A DNA stretch of 64,000 bases from Actinomadura macra NBRC 14102 (GCF_001552215.1 NZ_BCQT01000005.1:62001-126000), one strand, 5' to 3'. Shown: positions 19,386 through 27,993, counted from the first letter of the stretch. Made by a program: numbers and translations. The notes: generated by a model from the sequence alone, not told the origin.

Positions 19386-19735
19386 CCGCCGCCGTCGACG
19401 ACGACCTGTGGTCCGCGGTCGGGGACCCGACGCGCCGGCGGATGCTCGACCTGCTCCTGGCGGACGGCGATGGCACGGCCACCGGTCTCAGCAGGCAGCT
19501 TCCCGTGACCCGACAGGCCATCGCGAAACATCTCGACGTTCTCGACCGCGTCGGTCTGGTGCACGCGGCACCCGCCGGACGAGAGAAGAGGTACCGGGTG
19601 GACGAGGCGCAACTCGCTCGCGCGGTCGCCCAACTCTCCTCGGTGGGTGCGGCCTGGGACGCCAGGCTCCGGCGCATCAAGCAGATCGCCGAGGTCATCC
19701 AACGCAGTAAGGGCCAGCCCGGCATCCAGCAATGA
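19382..19735 (+). CDS. ArsR/SmtB-family winged-helix regulator
   Basis: A 117-residue regulator with the ArsR core: VGDPTRRRMLDLLLADG, recognition helix LPVTRQAIAKHLDVL, and wing AGREKRYRVDEAQL. No cysteine metal site (CxC) is present, so it likely senses something other than soft metals, as usual for ArsR proteins paired with SRPBCC genes. It is translationally coupled to the gene before it. It probably represses its own operon through the GCAACC-N3-GGTTGC sites upstream; that is inference from position. Confidence 0.88.
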   Translation: MTAAVDDDLWSAVGDPTRRRMLDLLLADGDGTATGLSRQLPVTRQAIAKHLDVLDRVGLVHAAPAGREKRYRVDEAQLARAVAQLSSVGAAWDARLRRIKQIAEVIQRSKGQPGIQQ

Positions 19736-19749
19736 GAGAGGGACCAGAA

Positions 19750-20193
19750 ATGGTGGACATTCTGCACAGAGTAGGAATCAAGTCGTCGACGGCCGAGGTC
19801 TACACGGCCCTGACCACCGTCGAAGGGCTCGCCGGATGGTGGACGACCGACACGCAAGGCGAGGGCGACAACGTCGACGGCGTTCTCAAATTCCGGTTCG
19901 AGGCCGGAGGGTTCGACATGAAAATCCGTGAGCTCGTTCCCGGCAAGCGCGTGCTGTGGGAGGTGCTCGACGGCCCCGGGGAATGGATCGGCACCCAGGT
20001 GAGCTGGGACCTCGACCAGGCCGACGAACACGCCATCGTCCTCTTCAAGCACGAGGGCTGGAAGGAGCCGGTGGAGTCCATGCACCACTGCAGCACCAAG
20101 TGGGCGATCTTCCTGATGAGCCTGAAGTCCCTGGTCGAGACCGGGAAGGGCGCTCCGGCCCCCCACGACGTCAAGATCGACAACTGGGACTGA
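19750..20193 (+). CDS. Second SRPBCC (AHSA1-like) family protein
   Basis: A 147-residue START-like protein (MVDILHRVGIKSSTAEVYTAL, with LAGWWTTDTQGEG and a later KWAIFLMSLKSLVETGKG helix). It differs clearly from the first SRPBCC protein in the operon, so they are not a recent duplication. The ATG at 19750 has GAGAGGGA upstream; an earlier ATG at 19732 overlaps arsR but has no site. No strong terminator follows; 20194-20432 is lower in GC and without a gene. Confidence 0.83.
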   Translation: MVDILHRVGIKSSTAEVYTALTTVEGLAGWWTTDTQGEGDNVDGVLKFRFEAGGFDMKIRELVPGKRVLWEVLDGPGEWIGTQVSWDLDQADEHAIVLFKHEGWKEPVESMHHCSTKWAIFLMSLKSLVETGKGAPAPHDVKIDNWD

Positions 20194-20432
20194 GGCAGGA
20201 CACCGCCTCCACCGGCGCCATCACTCCGGTGCCTCCACCGGAGGAGGCGCCGGAGGAGGCGCATCCAGCCCGTCGTACATAACCAGGTCAAATCCGGCGC
20301 GTTTACCATAAGCCCGACATGACGCACTTTTAGCACCACTTTCAATAGTTCCGACAAAGGCACTTCTAGCGATTGTCCAACTTCCGGTAAGTTGCCGTTT
20401 CGAGCGAATTAAGAGGTCGAAGACCCTTATGT

Positions 20433-21605
20433 ATGGGAACTTCAGTATCCGTTGGAAAGACCTCGAACGCTCGACGGCTCACCTTCGGCGGATGCACGAC
20501 ATGCGTCCTGCTGACCGGTGTGCTCGGGCTCGCCGCCTTGTCGGGATGCAGCGGTGGTGACGACCGCCCCGCGGGCCAGCGCGGGGCGACCGAATCCAGC
20601 GGTGACGGGACAGATCGATTCACCGTGGCGGGGACCGGCGACTTCCTCCTGCACAAGGTCGTGACTGCGCAGGGTGCCGCGGATGCGAGCGCCAGAGGGA
20701 AGAAGGGGTTCGACTTCGACCCGATGCTCGCGCAGCTCAAACCCGTCATCAGCAAGACGGATTTGGGAATCTGCCACGTCGAGACTCCCTTGGCCCCACC
20801 CTCGGGGCCCTTTCTCGGCTATCCGGCGTTCAGCTCTCCACCACAGATCGTGGACACGATCCGCTGGCTCGGCTACGACACCTGTTCCACCGCCTCCAAC
20901 CACGCCCTCGACCAGGGAGAACCAGGTGTGCGCCGCACGATCGACGACCTCGACAATGCGGGCATCCAGCACGCCGGCACGGCCCTGAGCGCGGAGGACG
21001 CGAAGAAGATCAATATGCTGGACGTGAAGGGGGTGAAGGTCGCACAACTTTCCTACACCTACGGCACCAACGGCATACCCAAGCCCGCCGGAAAACCCTG
21101 GATCGTGAATGTCGGCCTGAACCCCGAAAAGATCATCGCTGACGCGGACCGTGCCAAGGAGTCCGGCGCCGAAGTCGTGATCGTCAGCCTCCACTGGGGA
21201 ACGGAGTACCAGCACGAGGCCACGGCCGAGCAGCGCAGTGTGGCGAAAAAGTTGCTGGGCGCCCGCAATATCGATCTGATCCTCGGCTGCCACGCACACG
21301 TCGTCCAGCCATTCGAGCAGATCAACGGTAAGTGGGTCGTGTACGGCATGGGCAATCAGGTCGCCAATCCGACCGCGAACACTCAGGCCACGCACGAGGG
21401 AATCGTCGCGCGCCTCACCTTCACCCGAGATTCCGAGAACCGGTGGAAGGCACAGCCCTCCTTCGTCCCCACTCTCGTCACGGCCAGCCCCATCAGGGTC
21501 CGCACGCTGAGCCAGAACTCGCCGAACCAGGCCACGGTGAGCAGCACAACAAAAGTCGTGCGGAGCCTCGGATACAACGTTCCACTCGCCTCGCCCCAAA
21601 AATAG
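20433..21605 (+). CDS. CapA family lipoprotein (metallophosphatase-like)
   Basis: The 390-residue product has a lipoprotein signal (hydrophobic run then LSGC, Cys near residue 40) and a CapA/PGA-synthesis fold: TGDFLLHK opening, the HVETPLAPP and CSTASNHALDQGEPG segments, VVIVSLHWGTEYQH, and LGCHAHVVQPFE. The His and Asp positions fit the calcineurin-like metal centre. CapA proteins take part in poly-gamma-glutamate or related surface polymer formation, but no CapB/C genes are near, so its role is open. No clear ribosome site precedes the ATG. Confidence 0.82.
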   Translation: MGTSVSVGKTSNARRLTFGGCTTCVLLTGVLGLAALSGCSGGDDRPAGQRGATESSGDGTDRFTVAGTGDFLLHKVVTAQGAADASARGKKGFDFDPMLAQLKPVISKTDLGICHVETPLAPPSGPFLGYPAFSSPPQIVDTIRWLGYDTCSTASNHALDQGEPGVRRTIDDLDNAGIQHAGTALSAEDAKKINMLDVKGVKVAQLSYTYGTNGIPKPAGKPWIVNVGLNPEKIIADADRAKESGAEVVIVSLHWGTEYQHEATAEQRSVAKKLLGARNIDLILGCHAHVVQPFEQINGKWVVYGMGNQVANPTANTQATHEGIVARLTFTRDSENRWKAQPSFVPTLVTASPIRVRTLSQNSPNQATVSSTTKVVRSLGYNVPLASPQK

Positions 21606-21656
21606 AACACGTGCGATATCGAAGGAGGAGCGAGAGTGGATAGGCGAGGGTCGGGT

Positions 21657-21915
21657 TCACGACAGGGATGCGGTGTAGATCGTGTTCGCCGGCCAGATGT
21701 ACCGGTCGCGTGCTCCGACGAGAGTGGCCACGTCCGCGGAGCCCGCGAGGGCGTCCACGAGTACCTCGTGTGAACAGACGGAATCCCAGCTCACGCTCCA
21801 GGACAGCGATCCACTTGGAGAGAGCCTGCTGCGTCACACCCAGCTCATCGGCCGCATGTTGCACCCGTCCGAGTTCGGCCGAACGATCGCAATGCCTCGG
21901 TGTCCGCTGGCTCAC
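21657..21915 (-). pseudogene. Decayed LysR-family regulator
   Basis: The 5' part reads a LysR helix-turn-helix (RVQHAADELGVTQQALSKW then VLERELGFRLFTRGTR) but lacks the first ten or so residues of the domain. A frameshift follows; the next frame (VDALAGSADVATLVGARD and on to a stop at 21657-21659) looks like a C-terminal tail, with the entire effector domain missing. It lies divergent to the MFS gene, where an intact LysR regulator might once have controlled it. Confidence 0.65.
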
Positions 21916-21925
21916 CTAAGGCACG

Positions 21926-21942
21926 CACAACCGATGGTTGTG
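21926..21942. promoter_or_regulatory. Operator-like dyad before the MFS gene
   Basis: CACAACC-gat-GGTTGTG is a 7-3-7 dyad, the same pattern and central triplet as the site at 18856-18870. A further half-site (cggttgt) is near 21956. Likely bound by the ArsR protein encoded at 19382-19735. Confidence 0.6.
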
Positions 21943-22026
21943 GCTCGTCAAGGATCGGTTGTTTGATCTCGCTCCACCTGGCTGATGTGCTTCTGCACCC
22001 AACTGCCGGTTGTCGTGAGGAGCCGC

Positions 22027-23274
22027 GTGCGCGTGAAACTGGGAGCCGGCTTCGGGTGGCTGTGGTCGGCCTACGCCGTCAGCACCTACGGCACATGGAT
22101 CGCCTTCGGGGCGTTCCCGCTGATCGCGGTCCGGGTCCTGCACTCGCAGGCATTCGCCGTCTCGATCCTCAGCGCCGCCGGGCTCGCCGTTGCCGCGATC
22201 TTCGCGGTCCCGCTCGGACCGTGGGTCGAACACCGGGCCAAGCGGACCGTGATGGTCGCGATGGACCTGATCCGCTTCCTCGCCATGGCGAGCGTTCCGC
22301 TCGCGTACCCCTTCGGCCTGCTGTCCTATAGCCAACTGCTGGTCGTCTCGGTCATCTCCGGAACGGCGAGCATCGCCTTCACCGCCGCATCCGGCGCGTA
22401 CCTGAAATACCTCGTCGACAGAGACCTTCTCCTCATCGCGAACGGGAGGTTCGAGGGCACGAACTGGATGGCGACCGCAGCCGGCCCGCCTCTCGGCGGA
22501 GCGCTCATCGGCTTGCTCGGCCCGGTCATCACCGTCGCCGTCGATGCCCTCAGTTACCTGCTGTCCGCTCTCGGGGTCCTTCGCATCCGCGGAGGTGACG
22601 TCGCAGCACCCCGCGACGCGGTCACCAGGTTGCGGCCCACCGACCTTCTCAACGGCTGGCGCCACATCCTTCACGACCGCGTCCTGCGGCGCCTGTTCCT
22701 CAACTCGATGACGGTCGGCGGTCTGATCATGGCCACCGCTCCGATCCTGACCGTCCTCCTGCTAGGCCAGTACCACTTCTCCGCCTGGCAGTACGGTCTC
22801 GCTTTCGGCATCCCAGCGCTCGGCGGCTTCGCGGGCGCCCGCCTCTCCGCGCCCCTCGTCACCCGCTACGGTCGCCACCGCATCTTGATCGTCTTCGGCT
22901 GGCTGCGCTCGATCTTCCCGCTCGGACTCGCCCTCACCCGGCCCGGCATCCCCGGCCTGCTCACGGTGATCGTCGTCGAGGGTCTGCTGATCTTCAGCAT
23001 GGGCATCTTCAACCCCATCAATGCGACCGAACGCCTGCAACGCACTCCCGCCGATCATGCGGCGCAAGTCCTCAACGCGTGGAGCATCAGCAGCAGACTC
23101 GCGCAGGCCACCCTCATGGTGGTCTGGGGCGTCCTCGCCACACTCACCAGCCCGCTCATCGCGATCACCATCTCCGGAGTCCTCCTGCTCGGAACCCCCC
23201 TCTTCCTTCCCAAACGGACGCACATGCCCGCTCCAGAGGCAGCAACACCGTCCGAAGAGGTCCCGGCCGCATGA
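22027..23274 (+). CDS. MFS transporter (drug/macrolide efflux type)
   Basis: A 415-residue integral membrane protein with about 10-12 hydrophobic spans and the loop-2 type motif WVEHRAKRTVMVAMD after the second span, as in MefA-like proton-driven efflux carriers. A cytoplasmic loop around residue 200 divides the two halves. The GTG at 22027 follows GAGGAG; the GTG at 22033 is a close alternative. A GCAACC-like operator lies 85 bases upstream and a broken LysR gene is divergent. The substrate cannot be told. Confidence 0.85.
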   Translation: MRVKLGAGFGWLWSAYAVSTYGTWIAFGAFPLIAVRVLHSQAFAVSILSAAGLAVAAIFAVPLGPWVEHRAKRTVMVAMDLIRFLAMASVPLAYPFGLLSYSQLLVVSVISGTASIAFTAASGAYLKYLVDRDLLLIANGRFEGTNWMATAAGPPLGGALIGLLGPVITVAVDALSYLLSALGVLRIRGGDVAAPRDAVTRLRPTDLLNGWRHILHDRVLRRLFLNSMTVGGLIMATAPILTVLLLGQYHFSAWQYGLAFGIPALGGFAGARLSAPLVTRYGRHRILIVFGWLRSIFPLGLALTRPGIPGLLTVIVVEGLLIFSMGIFNPINATERLQRTPADHAAQVLNAWSISSRLAQATLMVVWGVLATLTSPLIAITISGVLLLGTPLFLPKRTHMPAPEAATPSEEVPAA

Positions 23275-23355
23275 CCTATCGCACCCCTGCTCACCCCTGA
23301 AGGCAGGTACCAACCACCCGAGAGCCACCACGTCCACCTGCTAGGCGGATGTGGG

Positions 23356-23568
23356 CTACCCCTCCAGGTCGAACTGCCTCGCCTTCACCTGCTGAGCGAA
23401 CACCCGCCACGCACCGGCACCGAACACCAGCCTCGGCCCCTCCGGGTCCTTCGAGTCACGAATGGCAATCATGGGGATGAACGATGCGACCTCCACGCAG
23501 TCACCACCCTGGCCGCTACTGCGACGGCTCTTGCGCCACTCGCCGCTAGGAAGATCCTGCGCGCTCAC
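23356..23568 (-). CDS. DUF397 domain-containing protein
   Basis: A 70-residue protein with the DUF397 signature: GEWRKSRRSSGQGGDCVEV, then IAIRDSKDPEGPRLVFGAGAW. These small actinomycete proteins are almost always paired with Scr1-type HTH regulators and are thought to act with them. The GTG start overlaps the restored stop codon of the HTH gene upstream in GTGA fashion. Confidence 0.9.
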   Translation of the reverse strand: MSAQDLPSGEWRKSRRSSGQGGDCVEVASFIPMIAIRDSKDPEGPRLVFGAGAWRVFAQQVKARQFDLEG

Positions 23569-24399
23569 GTGTAGTCCTCCAAGGTCTTCTTGATCATCTT
23601 TAGGGAGTCTTCGGTCCGAAGAGACTCGCCCATCACCAGGTCAAAGCGTATTCTGTACTCAGCCACTGCAATCCCGTCCTCTATCACCTGACTTACCTCC
23701 GGACCCTTCATGATAGGCAAGATCCGCCCCTCCGGGAAGAGTTAGGATTTTGAAGGCGCCATCGAGGCTGGCGTAAGTTATCGATGAGAATGGCAGCATC
23801 CGAATCTCAACTCGGAAGTTTGATGTTGCAATCTCAACCAACCACTTCAACTGTTCTACCATCACCTCTGGACCACCGACGCATCGGCGCAGCACCGCTT
23901 CGTCCAGGACAAACCACATACGGGGCGCGTCGGCACGCTTAAGGATTTCCTGCCGCTTCATTCGCGAGGCCACCCGCTCATCCAGTGAATCAAGGGTCAA
24001 GGCGGAACTCATGACGGCCCGCGCATAGCCGGGTGTCTGAAGTATGCCAGGGACAACCTGCGCTTCGAAGGAGCGAATCGCTATGCTCTTAGCCTCAATC
24101 TCGGCGTATCTGGAAAACCCTGGAGGCGCCGCAAGGTGCTTGCCTTCACGCTTGATCTCCAACCACATGCTCCAAAACATTCGCTTAGGCGTCTCGAAAT
24201 ACACGTCTAGGTCATCGGCCGTAGCCTCCGAGCAGGGCTTTTGCGCAGTCTCCAGTTTTTCAATCCAACCCGGCTGACAGCCGAGTGCCTGCGCGAGTTG
24301 AGGCCGTGAGACTCCTGCCTGTTCCCGGTAGGAGCGCAGGACCACCCCGAAAGCACGGAGGACCGGGTCGCGGGTGTAGCCGTCTTGTTCCTTCGTCAC
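23565..24399 (-). pseudogene. Scr1-family HTH regulator (XRE HTH plus DUF5753), frameshifted
   Basis: N-terminal XRE helix-turn-helix (AFGVVLRSYREQAGVSRPQL, then GCQPGWIEKLE) followed by the DUF5753 region (FEAQVVPGILQTPGYARAVM). The open frame stops early at 23659 with a nonsense tail. Removing one base near 23709-23715 restores a typical end (GPEVSQVIEDGIAVAEYRI, on to MGESLRTEDSLKMIK) whose stop at 23565-23567 overlaps the DUF397 start. So one extra base has cut about 40 residues, or the sequence has an error. The gene is clearly less GC-rich than its surroundings. Confidence 0.8.
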
Positions 24400-24521
24400 G
24401 AGGGGCCTCCCTGGGGGCTCTGGGGTGCCTTCTGGGGTGTGGTGGGGTTGTAGCTCAGAGTAGTCATCGCTGTGAGGGTAGGGAGGCGAAAGCGGAGGCA
24501 GAACGAGTCAGGGGTTCCGGG

Positions 24522-24752
24522 ATGAGCACGCGAGCGCAGCTTGACGAGCAGGAGCTTGGGCGGCTTCGGGCCGACTTTGCGGGGTGGCGGATCTGGCGGG
24601 CGGTGAGGCGGGACGGCGGGCTGGGCGAGTGGGTCGCCAGCCTGCACGACCCGAGGGCGGGCGTCGAGCCGACGCTCATGTTCCCCTCGGCGCAGCTGCT
24701 GCGCGAGGCCCTGCGAGGGCAGGCCGAGAAGGCGAGCGTCAGGTTCCGGTGA
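24522..24752 (+). CDS. Small conserved-looking hypothetical protein
   Basis: A 76-residue protein starting MSTRAQLDEQELGRLRADF with WRIWRAVRRDGG and a WVASLHDPRAG segment. I recognise no domain with a name; short proteins of this form commonly stand beside Scr1/DUF397 pairs in actinomycetes. Divergent from the HTH gene with a 122-base gap. No good ribosome site is visible. Confidence 0.5.
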   Translation: MSTRAQLDEQELGRLRADFAGWRIWRAVRRDGGLGEWVASLHDPRAGVEPTLMFPSAQLLREALRGQAEKASVRFR

Positions 24753-24837
24753 TCCGCAGTACGCGGCGCGGCCGGTGGACGTTCCCCCCGGGCCCATCGG
24801 CCGCGCCGTTCCAACGCGATATGAGAGGTGGATGTTC

Positions 24838-25134
24838 ATGGGCGTGAGCTGGCACGCGATCATCGCCCGTCGTGATGAGCGGCTCGTGCATCTCGATACG
24901 CTGCGCGCGGCCGTGGAAACTCGGCCGGCGTTGGCTTGCGGGGTGGTGGAACGAGATAACGCGCCAGCGTTGAGCGTCGTCCGGCATGGTGGGACCGGGC
25001 CGCCGGTCGAGGTGGGATGCGACTATGCGCGGGTCGCGTGGTGGTTCACCTGGACGGACGGACGACTGATCAAGCCGGTGCAGGACATCGACGGGGCCGT
25101 GGCCGTCCTCATCCGCGAACTGATGCGCCTCTGA
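24838..25134 (+). CDS. Hypothetical protein
   Basis: The 98-residue product begins MGVSWHAIIARRDERLVHL and has a strand-rich middle (VGCDYARVAWWFTWTDGRL) ending in a helix. No family is recognised. The ATG at 24838 follows GAGAGGTGG at six bases; an ATG two codons earlier is possible. It lies 85 bases after the small gene ending at 24752 and could share its transcript. Confidence 0.5.
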   Translation: MGVSWHAIIARRDERLVHLDTLRAAVETRPALACGVVERDNAPALSVVRHGGTGPPVEVGCDYARVAWWFTWTDGRLIKPVQDIDGAVAVLIRELMRL

Positions 25135-25200
25135 ACACGGCGAGCGAGGGCGCCGCACTCGGACGGCGCGGCAATTCCTCAGCGACCGCGCCCCGTCCCC

Positions 25201-25225
25201 ATAAATGGGGTGGCACCCCATTTAT
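25201..25225. promoter_or_regulatory. Perfect 25-base palindromic operator before tetR
   Basis: Arms ataaatggggt (25201-25211) and accccatttat (25215-25225) are exact inverted repeats around ggc. A partial second copy (ccaccccgttt) lies at 25247-25257, flanking TACGAT as a possible -10 box. Position fits autoregulation of the TetR gene starting at 25283. Confidence 0.7.
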
Positions 25226-25282
25226 ACTCGGGTACGATATGGAGGGCCACCCCGTTTTGGCGGGCTTCTCGCTGGAGGTTCC

Positions 25283-25897
25283 ATGTCGCAGGGCAGCGCA
25301 CCGTCGGTCCCGGGCGGGTCGATCCAGAGCGGGCGGCCGATGCGGGCCGATGCGCGCCGCAACCGTGACCGGATCCTCGACGCGGCCGTCTCGGTTGTCG
25401 CCGAACAAGGGGCCGAGGCGTCCTTGGAGGAGATCGCCCGCCGTGCCGGTGTCGGGTCGGCGACCCTGCACCGGCACTTCTCCTCGCGGCAGACCCTGTT
25501 GGAGGCCGTCTTCCGGGACACGGTCGAAACCCTGTGCGCGACCGCCCGCGACCTGACCACCCATCCGGATCCGGGGGGCGCCCTGGTCACCTGGTTGCGC
25601 GCGGTCGCCCGCCACGCCGCGACCAACCGGGGGCTCTCCACCTCGCTGATGTGCGGCTCCGCCGACAGTCCCCTGGGCACGACGGTTCAGGACATGATCG
25701 TGAGCGCGGGCGACGAGTTGCTCGCTCGCGCCCACGCGGCGCGCGCCGTCCGGCCGGACATCGTGATCATGGATCTGCTCATGCTCGTCAACGGCATCTC
25801 CATGGTCACCGAGCAGGCGGGCGCCGGTGCCGCGACGGCCGACCGCCTGCTCGACATCGCCGTCTCCGGCGTGCGCTCGGAGGCGGACGGGACGTGA
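25283..25897 (+). CDS. TetR/AcrR family transcriptional regulator
   Basis: A 204-residue repressor. The N-terminal TetR HTH is clear (RDRILDAAVSVVAEQG, then LEEIARRAGVGSATLHRHF and SSRQTLLEAVF); the C-terminal ligand domain is helical and ends IAVSGVRSEADGT. The ATG at 25283 has GGAGG six bases upstream. A perfect palindrome 58 bases upstream is its probable operator. The next gene (DUF4157) is convergent, so its target besides itself is not evident. Confidence 0.87.
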   Translation: MSQGSAPSVPGGSIQSGRPMRADARRNRDRILDAAVSVVAEQGAEASLEEIARRAGVGSATLHRHFSSRQTLLEAVFRDTVETLCATARDLTTHPDPGGALVTWLRAVARHAATNRGLSTSLMCGSADSPLGTTVQDMIVSAGDELLARAHAARAVRPDIVIMDLLMLVNGISMVTEQAGAGAATADRLLDIAVSGVRSEADGT

Positions 25898-25933
25898 GGC
25901 GGGCCGCTCCGCCGGATGGGGACGGCCGAACGG

Positions 25934-27829
25934 TCAGCTCCGTCGCTCCCGCCGCGCATCCTCGGCGAAACCGAGCGTCTCCGCGTAGAGCGGCGTCTCG
26001 GGGTCCACTCCCCATTGGTGCAGGTAGACGAGGAGCTGGTTGAGGACGGTGTCGTATTCCACCAGCAGCCCGTTGTTGCGGCCGGTCAGAGTGTTGAGGG
26101 CCATGATCCTGTCGTAGGTGGCCTGGTCGATCTTGCGGGAGTTGCGATAGTTCGTGGCATAGTGCCCCAGCCTGTTTTCCTCGACCATGTAATCCAGCTT
26201 GTACTCGAAGAGTTGCTCCTGGCTGGCGGCGAGTCCCTGATGGGCGTTGAGCAGAACCCGCAGCCGGTCGTTCACGGCCCGGCGCTGGACGGCCAGCCGG
26301 CCGATCTCCTCGTCCGTCAACCCCTGCTTGAAGAGCAGCAGGATCGCGGTGTTGTCGTACGACTCCCCCGCGTCGACGTGGGTGAGCTCGTGCGCGAGGG
26401 AGCCCAGGCGCTCAGTCGTTGCGCCCGGCTGATCCATCTTGTGCTTGAGGGTGTACTTCCCGGGGTCACCGGGACGCGAGAGCGTGGTTCCCGGCGTGCC
26501 CTGGGTGAAGTTGACGAGACCCTGATTCGCCAGCAGCTCGCTCAGGATGGTCCGGGTGATCTCCGGGACGGCGGGGTCGGTGCTCAGGCGGGTGAGGCGT
26601 GCCAGGTCGTCGCCGACGAGGGCGCGCGCCTCGTCCGGTGTCAGGGGGCCGGCGACGATGGACAGCCAGTTCGCGACCTCGCCGACGAGAAAGCCCAGGT
26701 CGCTGTCGATGTCCGCGTCAGTGTGCGCCTGTTCGGCGACGATGGCGTCTTGGGCCTGCATCAGCCTGCGCAGCCGGCCCACCCTGTCCGCGACCTGGTT
26801 AACGGCGATGATCAATGTGTAGATCTGCTGGTGGCCCGTGGCCCGTTCGCGAACCCCCTGGATGACGGCGTCCAGGCGCATGCTGTTCGACTCGCCATGC
26901 GACTCCCCGACCACCTCGTTGACCACACCCTCGTGCTTCTTGGTCTTCGACGTTCTGAGGTAGTCACTGGCCGCCGTTCTGAGCCGCTCCAGTTGCGCGC
27001 GTCTGGCAACGAAATCCTGCTGTGGCAGCGCGTGATAGTCGGCGAGCGCCTGCTCGACTGGGACGATCTTGTGCCCGCGCTTCTTCTTGGTGCGCTGCTT
27101 GAAGGTTTCGAGGCTCATCAGCCGGGCGACGGGTATGGCCTCAGCCGAGCCCTGGGCCTGGGCCTGGGTCGCGGCGCTCACCGAACGTGCGACGGCGACC
27201 TGCCCGGCCCCGTCGACGACCTGGGCGGCCACCTGCTCCGCCTCGCGCTCGAACCGGTCGGACGGGTCGCTGACGGCCAGCCCGTCGCCGGTGTCGGTTC
27301 CGGCGACCGGGCCCGAGCGCTGCTGGACGACATGGGTGAGCTCATGGGCGAGCAGCCGCCGTCCCGAGGACGACGAGGCGTCATAGCCGCCCTGTTGGAA
27401 GACGATGTGCGAGCCGGAGGTGTACGCCTGCGCGCTGACCGACACAGCCGATTCATGCGCGGCGCGGTCGGTGTGCACGCGGACGTCGGAGAAATCCGTG
27501 CCGAGCGCGGCCTCCATGTCGGCCCGCACCCCCTGGTCCAGAGGACGCCCCGGGGAGCGCAGCACGTCGTGAACCGGGGAGCGCTGCACTTCGCTGGGCC
27601 CGCCGGGGGGCGGTGAGTTCTGCTCCTGCTCGTCCTGCCCGAGCAGGCGGCCGAGCGCGGTGTTGCCGACCATACGTTGCAAGGCCATCACCGAGGTCGG
27701 CGGCAGCACCGCCGCCTGCCCCGAGGCGAATGCGTGTGCCGCCTGCGCCACCCTCGCGCCTTCCGAGGACCTCTTCCGCCCGGTGGCGGTGGTGCCCTGG
27801 CCGTCACGCCGCTCTTCCTGTGCGCGCAC
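25934..27829 (-). CDS. DUF4157 (eCIS-core) protein with two HExxH motifs
   Basis: The 631-residue product has no signal peptide. Residues about 45-65 hold an LQRMVGNTALGRLL element common ahead of DUF4157 domains. The DUF4157 domain spans about 95-172 (RPLDQGVRADMEAALGTDF, HTDRAAHESAV, ending LLAHELTHVVQQ, with H162, E163, H166). After a helical linker, a second zinc-protease motif LGSLAHELTHVDAGE (H480, E481, H484) opens a C-terminal domain with acidic candidates for the third ligand (YMVEENR, near 547-553). DUF4157 proteins often belong to contractile injection systems, but no sheath, tube or baseplate gene is in the window. Start is GTG after AAGGAGG. A cargo/toxin role is inference. Confidence 0.8.
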   Translation of the reverse strand: MRAQEERRDGQGTTATGRKRSSEGARVAQAAHAFASGQAAVLPPTSVMALQRMVGNTALGRLLGQDEQEQNSPPPGGPSEVQRSPVHDVLRSPGRPLDQGVRADMEAALGTDFSDVRVHTDRAAHESAVSVSAQAYTSGSHIVFQQGGYDASSSSGRRLLAHELTHVVQQRSGPVAGTDTGDGLAVSDPSDRFEREAEQVAAQVVDGAGQVAVARSVSAATQAQAQGSAEAIPVARLMSLETFKQRTKKKRGHKIVPVEQALADYHALPQQDFVARRAQLERLRTAASDYLRTSKTKKHEGVVNEVVGESHGESNSMRLDAVIQGVRERATGHQQIYTLIIAVNQVADRVGRLRRLMQAQDAIVAEQAHTDADIDSDLGFLVGEVANWLSIVAGPLTPDEARALVGDDLARLTRLSTDPAVPEITRTILSELLANQGLVNFTQGTPGTTLSRPGDPGKYTLKHKMDQPGATTERLGSLAHELTHVDAGESYDNTAILLLFKQGLTDEEIGRLAVQRRAVNDRLRVLLNAHQGLAASQEQLFEYKLDYMVEENRLGHYATNYRNSRKIDQATYDRIMALNTLTGRNNGLLVEYDTVLNQLLVYLHQWGVDPETPLYAETLGFAEDARRERRS

Positions 27830-27960
27830 GTTTGCCTCCTTGGGACGAGAGCGCAGGCCCAACAGAAGCTAGCGGCCTGCGGTCGGCCTCACCCAGGACG
27901 GAAGGGCAGCATGGGGGGCAGTCCGAGCTGCACGCATCGACACTTCCTGTGCCGGCGCAA

Positions 27961-27993
27961 GGGCCCCGCCACCCGACTCGGATGGCGGGGCCC
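27961..27993 (-). terminator. Terminator after the S15 peptidase gene
   Basis: An 11-bp perfect stem (27961-27971 with 27983-27993) around an 11-base loop, 19 bases past the minus-strand stop codon at 28012. Confidence 0.78.

Noticed and set aside
25916..27616. 566-codon plus-strand open frame opposite the DUF4157 gene
   Set aside because: The minus strand has two HExxH motifs and a strong ribosome site; the plus frame has no recognisable domain.
25934..27829. A full contractile injection system cluster
   Set aside because: No tail sheath, tube, baseplate, spike or AAA ATPase gene is found on either side.
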